From Buxus sempervirens (Eukaryota > Streptophyta > Magnoliopsida > Buxales > Buxaceae): a DNA stretch of 64,000 nucleotides. Of the stretch, positions 22,892-36,300 are shown piece by piece; within the stretch, counting starts at the first letter, position 1, and each line of letters opens with the position of its first letter. The stretch spans positions 55,597,915 through 55,661,914 of the forward strand of contig OX387183.1 of the NCBI GenBank assembly GCA_947561395.2. The letters are read 5' to 3'. The notes under the pieces are model-generated. The model ran no database searches, had not been told where the DNA came from, and worked only from the letters and a program-made list of their open reading frames with translations. A program made the position numbers and the translations under genes.

Positions 22892-25800
22892 ATGGCATTT
22901 CAATCTTATACACCATTTCGCTTCTTACATAAATTTCAACCACGATGGAAAATCAAGGCAAGAATTGTACGGCTTCCACATATCCATACATTTGTCAGAG
23001 GAAACTCTAGAAAGCATGTTTGGAAAATAATCTTCATGGATCAAGAGGTAACTTCATTTACGTGTAAATTTAAGAATATACACAAGAACAAATTTTATAT
23101 TTACAAATATTTATCTTACCTTATTTACTTGACTATTTCTTCATTTAGGGAGAAGAAATGGAAGCTATTATGTGGAATGAAGTGATTGCAAAGTTTCAAA
23201 CACAATTCCAAGAAGGCAAGGTCTATGCGTTATCTGCTGTTAAGGTCATTGAATCTGACAAAAGGTACAGAATTCTTCAAAATGATAAGCAACTACTACT
23301 GACCGACCAGACCTCTATTGATGAGGTATTCAATGAGTGCATAGAAATTCCAGACTTGAAATACAATTTCACTCCGCTGAATGAAATCTGCCAGCAAACC
23401 ATGCCAGAGCACACTTACATAGGTACTTTTTTATTGTTTTCATAATATATATATAAAATTAAAACCATTAATTCATTATAACATATATACTTTACAGATC
23501 TCATTGGAGTTGTAGTTCACATATCTGTAGTTCGTCCAACTAGCACTGGATTGAGAAGGGATGTCATACTACTTGACAAAAAGTATGGTACCTTCTACTT
23601 TCTTTCCATATTTAAATAATTATTTATAAATCATGTCACCAATATCTCTTAAAACATGATAAATACAAAAACATTCCTTTCTCGGTTATTTCATCCAGAT
23701 TCGATCCTCTGGTCTTAACTTTGTGGAACAACTTTGCTTCGAATGAGGGCAAACAATTAGAAGAAATCATAGAAACCAATCCCATTCTAATCGGTTTGGC
23801 ACTTAATCAAAACCATTATCGAGGTATGATTTACAACTTTCAAATTTTCTATTTTAAAATTATACGACTCGCATCTAAAAACAATGCATTGTTCACCTAT
23901 CCAACAATTAATTACTGTAATACTTTTTATATTTTATTTGACTTTTTTACCTCTTGCAGGCCTGTCAGTCACAAGCACAGCACACTCAAAGTTCATCATT
24001 GGTCCAACTACATATGAAGCAAATGAGTTGAAATCATGGTAATTCCATGAACTCCATAATATGCAATTCTCATTTAAACATTATTTACAAACCAACACAT
24101 CACTAACCTATAAAATTTCAGGTCATCCACTAATGAAACAGTCAAGTTTTTCATACATTGGATTCAAAATACAAGACCTTCATTACAGTGGACGACGATG
24201 TTCTCAAAATCAAAGAGGATCTCCACAATGCACTTGCAAATGCCTTTACTCTCTCAATCGTCTGAGGTATTAATTTCTATTTTATATAAAACAATATACA
24301 TAGGAACATTTTCACAAACTAATGATATCCTATTTACAGATATACTACTATCGCATCCTGGCTCATCTCACACAAATAGACACAAGCCGACCACTGTGGT
24401 ATGATGCCTGCTCACAATGTAACAAGAAAGTACAATTTTCAAATGGAAGGTATCTTTGTTACCCATGTAAAAAGGAAAATGCAGATGTAGTCTTCAGGTA
24501 AATAAACATAACATACTATATCATTTACATGACAATATAACTTTCATTATATTTATGGCCAATCTTATTGCAGATGCATTGTTCATGCAACTGTTCAAGA
24601 TTCTCTCCAAGAAGCAACACTCACTCTGTTTGATAAAGAAGCCGAATACCTGATTGGATGCACTGCTGAAAATGCTAAAGAGCTATCATCAAAGGTAAAT
24701 CCAAATCCTATCATAACCAAATAATAATTATAAAACTAATTGACATAATATAATAAATATGACCTCTACAGGACAACGGCATTGAACTATTGGAGCGATA
24801 CATTACAACAAGGTTGTGGAAGCCATACATTTTCATTATTGCATCTTCCACTTTTCCTACTTCATCAATCAGAAGACCTTCATTTCCAGTATGTGTAATT
24901 CTAGATCCTAATTGGTCTTACGAGACTTTCAAACTTCTTCAAGAAATTGAAAGTTATCCAAAATTGCCAACGGTATAATTTCCTTTGATTAAATCAACCC
25001 ACTTTCTATCTTCTCTCTCTCTCTCCGTCTCTTATCCATCACTTATATAATTAATTCAAACCAAAATTTCAAGCTAACAATCTGTCTTACTCATTCCCAA
25101 TTAATCATTTAGGATCAGATGCTTCCAAGTCTTACACAAGAAAATGCTAGACCACAAGAGGAAGAACAGGTACCTATCTACACACATAATTAGTTCCTCA
25201 AAATTTTTAATTTCTTATCATTTATATCAATTTTATACGTTTAATCGCACACAAGTTCTCATTGTTATCTTAGAACATTTAATTTCCAATCGATGTCAGT
25301 ATTAGTCATATAAATCTTTAACATCAACTTTGCAGTTCCCTTTCATAATCCATGTTGAGACTTTAATATGAATTTCAGATTTATTATTTCAATCACAATG
25401 TAAAACAAATTTAATAAATAGAACTTGGATATGATATTTTACGTATTTTCTAATCAATTGCCTCATTTCAATGTAGATCATATTGATACCATTTAATTTT
25501 CTTTTCCATTCTTTAAATTTGTCTTAAGATATAAATAATTCAATTTATTCACCATTTGTTTTCAACATTACAAACTATACAACCTCAACAAAAATAAATT
25601 CCACTTCCATAATGAAACTAATAATACCCTAATATTAAAATCATTTTGCAGGATCCAAATTTTGCAGCAGAAACTTCAAGTTACTCAGGAAATAAGCGAA
25701 GATGGAATTCACCAACTCATACACAAGAAACTACGTCCATGGTATTTTTCTCACTTTAATTTTTCTACCAATCCACAATAAAGTTCCAACATAAATTCGT

Positions 25801-26002
25801 TTTATGACTCCCACTATATTTCTCAAACTATAGAACAAATTTTGTCAACAAATTTTGTCCATAACTTTAACTATACCAGTACTTACAGCTGAACTAATAC
25901 TTGCTTTATTTTTTCACCATTTTTCAGGAACAGTGTCTTCCAAAAGAGACTGCCAGTAGCTCAGGATGTAAGCGAAGATCAAATTCAACAAATTCTGAAT
26001 AG
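22892..26002 (+). CDS. RPA70-like single-strand DNA-binding protein, copy A (12 exons)
   Basis: Exons 22892-23047, 23149-23422, 23498-23582, 23699-23823, 23960-24038, 24122-24266, 24340-24497, 24574-24694, 24772-24972, 25113-25169, 25652-25741 and 25928-26002. All eleven introns are GT-AG and the join is in frame for 521 codons to TAG. The order matches the RPA large subunit: a first OB fold (WKIKARIV near residue 20), a second OB fold (DLIGVVVHIS near 144; LVLTLW), and a third with a four-cysteine zinc site (C312, C315, C328, C331). The N-terminal protein-interaction domain of cellular RPA70 is absent. The tail is basic with two SGxKRRxNS motifs, possible nuclear localisation signals. Many plant Helitrons carry such a gene, thought to coat the displaced strand during rolling-circle transposition. 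Confidence 0.88.
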
Positions 26003-26729
26003 AAACCTGTTCTTTTTTGTTGAACAATACAAACACGTTTTTTGTTTAATGATGCAAACCAGGTGTTTTTTGTTTAACAATACAAACAACTTTTTGAATC
26101 TACAATACAAACAAGGGCATACCAGCTCGGCTGGCAAAAATGTCAAACCTGAAACTTGGTGAACCAAATCTAAATGAAGCAATGTTCTATGTATTTCTAT
26201 ATGTTCATTTGATGATGTTTTGTCCGGCAGCAGATACATATCTTTGCTTCATAACAATGTAGATGTACTGTTTGATCTGAAATTGGGGAAGGTTAGTTTC
26301 TATGATTCGAAAATTTTTTATTCCAATTGGTTTAATCACAGGTTGTTAATTTGGATCTTGACTTGCTACTGAAAATTTTTAATCGCTGTTAAATGTTATT
26401 CATGGACATTGGAGCTGAGCTGGTTGGGTTGTTATGTTTGGGACTTTTAAATTTCTTTTTCTTCTTTTTGGTTTTGTGGTGAGGATCCTGTTGGTCTGTT
26501 AAAGCAGCCATACATGTCCTAAAATAATTGTTGCTATGCAATTATTTTCGTGTTTTGTTTTTTTCTTCTCTACTATTATTGTTCCTATGCAAATATAAAT
26601 GTAAAAACAGGATTGTTTTGCTGACCCTGATTAATTTGGATAAGGCACTGTTGCTGCTGCTGCTGTTGTCATTGTCATTGTCATTGTCATTATTGTTTTT
26701 GGATTGTCTACTTAGAATAACTACTGCAC
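26003..26729 (+). other. 3' region of the RPA-like gene, copy A
   Basis: Non-coding. It includes short GAACAATACAAAC repeats (about 26020-26110) and a CTG/TTGTCA microsatellite (26649-26692) that is 12 bases longer than in copy B. The copy B equivalent is 42355-43069. Confidence 0.5.
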
Positions 26730-27241
26730 GTTTATTGTCTCTATAGGTTACATAAGTTGCTATAAGCACAGGGTTTACAATGCTGCAGGTTTATTGTCTC
26801 TATAGGATACATAAGTTGCTATAAGAGGGTTTACAATGCTGCAGGTTTATTGGCTCTATAGGATACATAAGTTGCTATAAGCACAGGATTTACAATGGTG
26901 CAGGTTTATTGGCTCTATAGGATACATAAGTTGCTATAACAGGGCTCTATAGGATACATAAGATCCTATAAGAGGGTTTACAATGCTGTAGGTTTATTGC
27001 CTCTATAGGATACATAAGTTGCTATAAGCACAAGGTTTACAATGGTGCAGGTTTATTGGCTCTATAGGATATATAAGTTGCTATAACCACAGGATTTACA
27101 ATGCTGCAGGTTTATTGCATTTACAATCCTGCAAGTTTATTGGCTCTATAGGATACGTAAGTTGCTATAAGCACAGGGTTTACAATGGTGCAGGTTTATT
27201 GGCTCTATAGGATATATAAGTTGCTATAACCACAGGATTTA
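26730..27241 (+). repeat. ~60-bp tandem array, copy A, truncated at the duplication junction
   Basis: Imperfect units of GGTTTATTGGCTCTATAGGA, then TACATAAGTTGCTATAAGCACAGG and GTTTACAATGCTGCA. Some units are partly deleted. The last unit stops at CACAGGATTTA, where copy B begins. Confidence 0.85.
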
Positions 27242-30200
27242 CCCGCCCGAGCCTCCTTTTTTCGCCCGAACCTCTTTTTTAAACCTCTTTTTTTTACTGC
27301 GCTGACAAAAGCCTTGCCCTGCCGCGCTGACAAAAGCAAGACCTCTTTTTTAAACAAAAGCCTCGCCCTGCCGCACTGACAAAAGCAAGGCCTCTTTTTT
27401 GATAAAAAATTTCGGCCGATCGGCCGATCAAGCGTCTTTTAAAGGGCGTCTTCTAAAGGAAAAAGGAAGCATTACCACAAAAAAAAAAAAAAAAAAAAGT
27501 CTGCTAAAGAGGTAAAGTTCTTTTCTATATTAAGGTGCCAAGTGACGACAAAAAAAGAAAAAGTTTATAGCAAGCCTATGTCATAGCAAGCCTATATCAT
27601 AGCAAGTTTATAGCAAGCCTATATCATAGCAAAGCCTCTTTTGAGGCTTTTTCAATAGATCTGACGTTAACTGTGCCCCATTAAAATATTTAGAATTTCA
27701 GAAACGCGTTTTTTCAACTTTGCAGACCTGACGTTTTCCCAACTTTTGACACGCGTACTCTCCCTGTTCTCGGTCTCTGGGTTCGTTTTGCTGCCTCTTC
27801 CTCTGTTCTCTGCGCTCTCCCTCCCTGTCTCTCCCTCCGTTTGTTTCGTTTTGCCTGCGTTCTCTGCGCTATTCCTCTCAGTGTCTTCTCTGCGCTCTCC
27901 CTCTCGGTCTCCGTTCTGATTTTTCCATCCCTCTGTCTCGATCTTTCACTCCTTCCTCTCATTCTCTCAGACACGATCTTCATCTCTCTGCCAGTCTTTG
28001 TCAAACCCTAACGGTCCAAGCCTGGATTTAAAGTACGATGAGGAGTGGCGGTGCAATTCTCTCACACGCGACCTTCATCTCTCTGGCAGTCCACTACCAC
28101 AAAAAAAAAAAAAAAAAAAAAAAATCTCTCTGGTAGTCCCTGTCAAACCCTAACCATCCAAGCCTGGAATTTTTTTGGTAATGGTCTAAGCGTGGATTTG
28201 AAGTACGATGAGGAGTGGGGGTGCAATTAATTTTATGTTCGTTTTAAGAAAATCTCACGACATGTACAGTATAGCAGTTGCTGCCAGAAATGTTCTTTGT
28301 AATTTAGTTTTAGTTTTTCTCTTATTTGAGAAAGAGCGACATTGTCGACATCAAGCGCTTGAACTGCTGAAACAGTGCAACATCAACGCCGAAATCGGTT
28401 GCTGCCAGAAAGGTTCTTTCTAATTTAGTTTTTCTCTTATTTCAGCTATTATTCTCATCAATTCCATACAGCCATCTCATAGAACCATTCTTCCAACCAT
28501 CTGTTGTTGCAGGGTGTTGGATTTCTTCTGTGATTCTCAGACGTGTGTTTTTGCACACCTCTGCATTTCCAGGTATATTTTCAGACAATCTTTTATGAGT
28601 TTTGAAATCTTTTATTAGTTTTGATAGACAATCTTTTTCTCCAAATTTCAACAATGCACTATAGGTGAAGTGAGACAGAAACGCAGATGTCATTTGCAGT
28701 ACAGATCAATTGCTGCAACTCACGTTGCTGTTTTTTTTTCCCTCCTTTTCTTCTGATGCAGTTTTTTGTTGATTGTGCTCGGATTTGAATTTTTCTGTAA
28801 TACAGATTCCAGTAATTGATGCAATGAGGCTTGGAGACAAATTCTAGAAGCATTTATACCTGAGGTTATTTATTTACCTTTTTTTCCTTATCTCTTGATT
28901 GATTGATTGATTATTTACCTGAGGTCATGTTCTGATCTTTGAGAAATGAGAAACAATTCTTTCATGTTGAACTTCACAGGGAAGAAATATTATGAACACT
29001 ACATAGGGAAGAAACTTCATAGGGAAGCCAATTTAAAAGCACTGAAATTAATGATCGGATACTGCACAACAAATAGAGAAAAATTTTAAATCCAGGCAAA
29101 CTATTCCATGATAATTAAGACTGCAACAAAAGAATGATTAAAAAAAATGATTTAGTTAGGTCAGATTAAACAATTTGTAACAAATGAGTCATTAAAAAGC
29201 ATGAGCTGTTTAGATCAGACTAAACAATTATAACCCCACCAAAATGATAAATGCTCTTTTCACACAATACCATGACATAAAGCATGCCCCTGCTTTCGAT
29301 ATTTCCTTACTTTCATGGATGAGTACACTGCGAATGATTACATATTATAAATGAATATAATAAGAACAAGCTCACCAAATGCTGCAAAGCTGAAAGGATA
29401 GTCAATGGCTGATACTTACCTAACCTTCATAGCAGAACATGACAACAGAAAGGATTAACAGGACATTAACAAAATGGTATTTCCATGATTTGTAAACGGT
29501 TAATATAAAGAATTATCAGGCCAAAGTTCTTCTGTTTTGTACGTGTTATATGCCTTAAAAAGAAAAAATAATTTCTTTCTTTCAAAGCTTAAAATTTTTA
29601 AAAGAAAAAAAGAACACACATGGAATTCCATATAAGAAGATACATTAGATTATTTGTTTACTTGATTTTACCCCACAATTGGTATTTTCCTCCATTTACA
29701 ACACCTTAATATGATACGGGTTTCCACTTTTCATTTTTAAAAGCCTTTATGACTCATGTATGGGTTAGACCTCAAGATATAATAATGGGTTAGACCTCAT
29801 TATTATACTACTAGAAAGGCATGCACAACGCGCGGTGAATATAGTAAATGTATATGAACTTACGTAAAACAATACGTCCATAGTAAATGTACATGAACGC
29901 ACCATGAAGCATTGTAAATATCCACTTCAAACTGCTTCGTAACTTATAGGAAATAAAATAAAAGCTAACCAGTAATAAGCTAGCTTAGGTAATTACAGCC
30001 AATACAAATCATATTTCCTTGCAGGCGGGGCCAAGGTAAAACCTGGCCTGAGTAGGTGCAGTTTGAGCCAAGAAAACCTGGCTAATTTAGTAGTTCACAA
30101 CCCTTTCTATATATATATATATGAAGTTTCAGAAAACAGGAGTCTTACACATCTCAAACCTTATGTCCATTATATGGAGATAGGAATCATTGTCTTAACT

Positions 30201-33200
30201 GAAAACTGTGAGGAGGTTGGCCCAATCAATACAACCAAGGCCATAACAATCACAATTAACTAATTATCCCAATAGCCAGGCACGAATATAGACGCTAATT
30301 TAGTAGTTCACAATATATATTCCAAAAATAAAAATAAAAATAAAAAGATGTAGCCCAGGAACATAGCCCATCTGAAGATTTCAGGATGTTAGATATTTCC
30401 AGAAATGGAATTTGCATTAGATTTTAAATATTCTGTTTTGGAAAAACAAAATGAATCTAAATGAATGCAAATAGCTCCAAGTAGAATAGAAATGAAATGA
30501 TATAAAATTTCTAAGAAGTATGTTTAGATGTTATTTATCCAAAAAATTAAGAAACAAATGAATAAGAATATTCCACCAAGAATGCTCGCTTCTGAAAACA
30601 TAAGCAACAATCCATTATAGATTGAGTTCACATGCAACTACTGGAGAAGTTTACATCAAAAGAGAAAATGTGTTTGCACATTTTTTATTACTAGATTTAG
30701 TAACTACACGAGACTATTTTTTAGGCATAAATTTCAAGCTGAAATTGAACTAATTTAGATTTAGTTACATCTTAACCTTCATTAAGCTATAACATTCCAA
30801 TGGATACATATTTTAAATAGAAGTGAGTTTTTGTTGTTGCATTTCAGTCAAATCTTACTCTATCTTCACATTGCTTTTTTAAATCAAGCAAAACCTATTC
30901 TGTTATGGCCGCTGCTCTCATTTTCCACCTAGATGTTTTGTTGTATTTAACAATTTGCCCCTCTTTTTGTTACATATTTCTTTGACCGCTATTTTATGCA
31001 TATTAAGTTTATATTGAAGATTGTATCTATTATCTCAACAACTTTTGCTCGGTAATGTAGTTACTTTACAGTTGATTTATTGATTGAATGAATTGATCAA
31101 TGATTTGCTTGATTTAAGTTTAGTGATTCGTTTGGTAGACTTCTTCAAATGCTTGATCTCTCGATTTGATGTTTTTATAGGCGGATGTTAAACTATCAAA
31201 CGGTTGCTTAGCTAGAGCTGCTCTTCCAAGCGGTGGATTGACAGGTAACCAAAAGATCTCTAATTCCATCATCGAAATTTGGGATTAGGAAATATAGGAA
31301 TCTTTTGATGTTAAAGTGTTTCCTAATTGAAAGATTTGTGGCAATGAGTAGGGAAGTTATGTTAAAGTTTTTGGAGTTGCATATAATGTAATAAATAAAA
31401 GTTGAAAACCGCATATTATATAAGAAAAAAGGTGGGCTTTCTTTTTCCTTTATAAACATCTTGCTGATGGTCTAATTGTTTAGCTTACACTCTACCAAGC
31501 ATGGTTTCATGTATAATTCACAATACCGGTTCATAAATTAAAATTTTTTCATGAGAAAAAGTTTTTGATCATGGAACAAATTTTTTCACTTAGTTGATGT
31601 TATGGAGCAAAAAGAGATAAAGAGTGAGTTGCTCTATTGACACTTTACCTATTATGGATTAAACTATAAATAGGTGGATTAATATATCTTTTAAACTCAC
31701 TTTTAGATGAATGTATAAATAACATAATGGACTATTTGTCTTTGTTGGATTAGTCCTATAAAGTGTATTCTTATAGCATGTACGAATTTCTTTAATTGCT
31801 TACTATTAACACAATTTTAGCCAAATGGTTTTATTAAACGGTTAAATCATTGATTCAATGTTATAGAAATCCTTTACTTTAAGCCTTAGATACACTCCTT
31901 TTACAACTCCTATTATAATAAAATATTTGTTATCTATATGAAGATAAAACTTCTTTCACTTACGTATCAAGTTTGTGTGGTTTTGGTTCGAACCTTAACA
32001 CAAAATGAAATCTATAACACCTACCAGAAAAAAACATAAGCAACAACCCACTAAACTCAACCTAGAGCAAAACTGACTCTTATCTTTTCAGCTCATTACA
32101 TACAAAGTGAATGTCCAAACACTCTACCCAACAAAATTAAGTCAAACCTACTCCGTCAAAAAAGGCTTGACTCAAATCTAAAGCTACCAAAAAGATATTT
32201 ATATGCATATATATTTAGGTTTTCGATTAGGTTAGCTTAAGCCTGGCATCAACCCAGATCCAGACCTATCTTGCTCGACACCTAACAAAGCGAATAAAAC
32301 TCAACACATTGACTTTCTATCTAATATGTTTTAATCCAAAATTAAATAATTTAAATCCTATTTTCTTCTCTACTGACACTTTTCCAATGTTGTTTTTTCA
32401 TTTTAATGTGCCAGGTGTGGCTTTTCTTCTTTAACTATCTATTGATGAAATTTATATTTGTTTTCTTATTCCTTTTTTTTTAAATGCTTCACAGTTCTTA
32501 TACTTTGAGTAATCAATTGGGTGTGGTACTGATTTTCAGTTATTTGCGCATTGATTTTCAGATTTGTCCTCTTCGTCATCTAAGCATTGCTCATATGCTT
32601 TAAAAAACAGTGGATTTTGTTGGTACTTCAATTTCAGTAATTGACTAAAGTGGAGAGATCGAAACAGGTATGGGTTTTCCTTCTTTCTTATATTTCGGTA
32701 TTGAATAAAATATATAAAATTTTGCTTATATTTTCTAGATTTAGTTTTATAGTTATGAGAATCAATGTTGCTTCTTACTTACTTTTTTTTTTATAAATTG
32801 TATCGCTTTTTCTTCTCTTTATTTATAGGTCTATGGCACATTCTATTGGTTCTTGCTTCATTGGAACACAAAATATATTGGTTGTTACATACAAACACTC
32901 TTTGTTTAGCATGCTTTTTTTTTTCTGTTTTAATCAATTGTGTCTATTTGCTTTCCTACATTTGGTTTTATAGTTATAAGATGAAAAGAAGGGATTAGCA
33001 TGTTGCTTTTGCAATTTTTCATTTTCTGTTTTTTGTTGACAATGTTACTTTCTTAGTATTTCGATCTTCTTTTAAGTTGCGTTCTTTTTTTGTTTTCCAA
33101 GCTTATCATATAACTCAACTTAGATTACCAATAAGCAGTTTAACATCCATACATAAAAAACCCAATAAGACAATTAAATAAAGGAAAACAAAAAATTTGA

Positions 33201-33399
33201 TAACGTATAATTCAAATAACAATTCATCCATGAAGAAATTAGAATGTTCTTAATGCAACTTATTAGGATCGTATTACTCTTCTTCATAATTACATTTTGT
33301 TATTAAAAGGAATTAAACTCTTTAAAATGTTATTAATAGCTTAATGATATAGCTTGATACAAAAAACAACTTAATTTTTCCAGGCATCTTCCTTCTGCT
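27242..33399 (+). other. Helitron 5' non-coding region, copy B
   Basis: Same content as the copy A region, with one extra base in the poly-A run (28101-28124) and one substitution at 29070. It lacks the true 60-base Helitron 5' end. Confidence 0.55.
31181..31244 (+). pseudogene. Probable captured enolase exon, copy B
   Basis: Exact duplicate of the copy A segment, with the same AG and GT borders, carried along by the 16-kb duplication. Confidence 0.5.
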
Positions 33400-36300
33400 A
33401 TGTCAACTCATTCACGAACAGGTAATAGTAACTATATCTTATTATCTTACTTACATAAAAAATACACAATGAAGTAGTCATATTTCTCATTGTATTTTTT
33501 TTCACTAGGTGAATACCATGGCCACTCAGATGGCAATCAAACTCTATCACATGCGATTATTTCCTCACAACAATTAGCTAGGCGTCATAGAATACAAATT
33601 TTACAGCAAAGGAGACACACTAGAGATAATGATGTTACCATGACACCATCAACTCAAAATGCTTCACATGTTACTGATGGTGTCAATACATCAACAATAC
33701 AACAAATCATGCCCAGATCACATGGTCAAATGATTTCCAATGTCGAATCTTCCTCCGCCAGTAAGCTAATTTACTTTTATGTCTTCATTTCCTTCAATTT
33801 ATCTTAATCCTCATATGGCATTCCTATTACTATTATCTAAAAAGTTTTCCCCAAATATTCTGTACAATAGGTACACTTAATGCAAATTCCAGCTCCACAA
33901 GGAATAGGATATTCACAGAACGATTTGAATTTGGGCCACCATCACATACATGTCCAAATTGTGCAGCTAAAATGTGGATTCAAGAGCGATCATCAAAAAG
34001 TTCATTAAATAATCCAGAATTCTCGCTATGCTGCAAGAATGGAAAGGTTGATATACCTTTATTGTTAGAGACACCTACTTTCTTGCAAGAATTGTTCAAC
34101 GGCATTCATGATAGCACACAATCGAAGTTTAAAAGTTTGATTCGAGTGTACAATTGCATGTTCTCCTTTACTTCTATAGGAGGAAAGATTGATTATAGTT
34201 TACTGGATGGTCGAGGCCCCTATGCTTTTCGAATTACTGGGCAAAATTATCACAGCATAGGCTCTCTTCTACCATTGGAAGGATCATCTCCAAAATTTGC
34301 ACAACTCTACATTTATGACACGGCTAATGAAATTCAAAATCGGATTTCTTTCATCCAGGAAAATAACTCTACAAGAGAGATTGTGCATCAAAGTAACTCT
34401 ACAAGACATATTAATCCTTTAGTCGTTGAAGGATTAAGAGAAATGTTGGATCAAACAAATCCTTATGCACATGTTTACCGAAGAGCGCGTGATTTTATGG
34501 CCAATAATGGTACCATAAATTTACAAATAAGGATTCTGGAAAATAGAGCAGCAAATTGGAGACAATACATACGGCCATCAGGTGATGAAGTTGCCGCATT
34601 AATGGTTGGTGATGGATCTGGAGATTATAACCATCGTGACATTGTTATCTCTACTACTGATCACTTTCTACATAGAATTAATGAAACTCATCCAAGTTAC
34701 ATGCCATTACAGTATCCTCTTTTATTTCCATATGGAGAAGATGGATGGCGAATTGGAATACCATATAGAGCAAGAAATATTAATATGACTTCTTCTCGCG
34801 ATACTGTTTCAATGAGAGAATTTTATGCATTTCGCATTCAACATCGATTGGCGGAAGGTAAAACCCTTTTACAAGGTGGACGAGCTTTCCAACAATTCGT
34901 CGTTGATGCCTATGCTGCAATTGAAGAATGTCGTCTGAAATGGGTACGAAGTAATCAAAAACAATTGCGTTCTGAACTCTACCAAGGATTACATGATGCA
35001 ATAACGACAGGAGACAATGTCGCTGCTGCTGTTGGAAGACGTTTAATTCTTCCATCTTCATTTACTGGTGGCCCACGGAATATGATCCAAAACTTCCAAG
35101 ATGCAATTGCTATCTGTAGATGGGCTGGACCTCCTGATCTTTTTATTACATTCACATGCAAGCCAAAATGGAAGGAGATCGAACAAGCAATACAGTCAAT
35201 AAACAATCAGAAAGCAGAAGATAGGCCTGACATAGTTGCTCGAGTCTTCAAGATTAAGGTCAAGCAGTTATTACATGACATTAAAATAACAAAAATTTTT
35301 GGAACAGTAATTGCAGGTAAGTACTTCATTACATATATTTAACTCACTCTAATAATATCAACCTTATTATCTATATACTGACATTATATAAATTTGTTGA
35401 CAGATCTTTATGTTGTAGAATTCCAAAAGAGAGGATTGCCGCATGTTCATATGTTATTTACTCTCTCAAGTGAATACAAGCCTACTTCTGTTGATGATAT
35501 TGACAGAATAGTTAGTGCTGAACTTCCCGATCGGAATATAAATCCTCTAGCTTATGAAACGGTTGTCAAATGTATGATACATGGTCCATGTGGTCACTTC
35601 AATCCATATGCACCATGCATGATTGACATGAAGTGCTCAAAAGGCTATCCCAAGCAATTTTGTAGTCAAACTACAATTGCATCTAATGGATTTCCAATAT
35701 ATCGACGTCGAGATGATGGAAGAACTGCCTTAATTAATGGTATCGAAGTTGATAATCGTTGGGTCATACCTCACAACATTGAACTATTAACGCGTTATGA
35801 TAGTCATATAAATGTGGAGATTGTTGGCCGTTCAACAATGACAAAATACTTATTCAAGTATGTACATAAAGGACCAGATCGAGCAACTATAGTAATTGAG
35901 AACAATGACAAGGCTCATGACAGTACACAAGGCCATCAATATAGTCACATTGATGAAGTTCAGCAATATTTAGACTGTCGTTACATATCATCATCAGAAG
36001 CCTGTTGGAGAATTTTTGAATTTGACTTGCATCAAAGACATCCAGCAGTTGAGAGACTGGAATATCACTTGGAAAATCAACAGGCAGTTGTCTTCAATGA
36101 CAACGATGATCTACATCGAGTTATTTCAAGAAGCGATACAGGCAAAACAATGTTAACTCAGTGGTTTGAAGCTAACAAAATAAATCCAGATGCTCGAACT
36201 TTAACATATGTTGACTTCCCTAGATTCTGGGTTTGGAACAACAAAAGAAAAGAATGGAGTAGGCGACAATCTCATGACTGCATTGGAAGGTTATATTTTG

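Larger units (their letters stand above)
10891..27241 (+). repeat. Tandem duplication, copy A (16,351 bp)
   Basis: Begins CCCGCCCGAGCCTCC and ends in a ~60-bp-unit array cut at CACAGGATTTA. Every open frame recurs in copy B at +16,351 up to the poly-A run near 11772, at +16,352 from there to the TTGTCA repeat near 26680, and at +16,340 after it. Differences I noticed are T12718/C29070, A21535/G37887, T26387/C42739, 23 against 24 A at 11750, and 12 extra bases of TTGTCA repeat here. The copy holds one transposase and one RPA-like gene, both intact. Confidence 0.93.

Noticed and set aside
26730-27241. Satellite or centromere repeat
   Set aside because: Only about ten degenerate units, confined to the Helitron and its duplicate.
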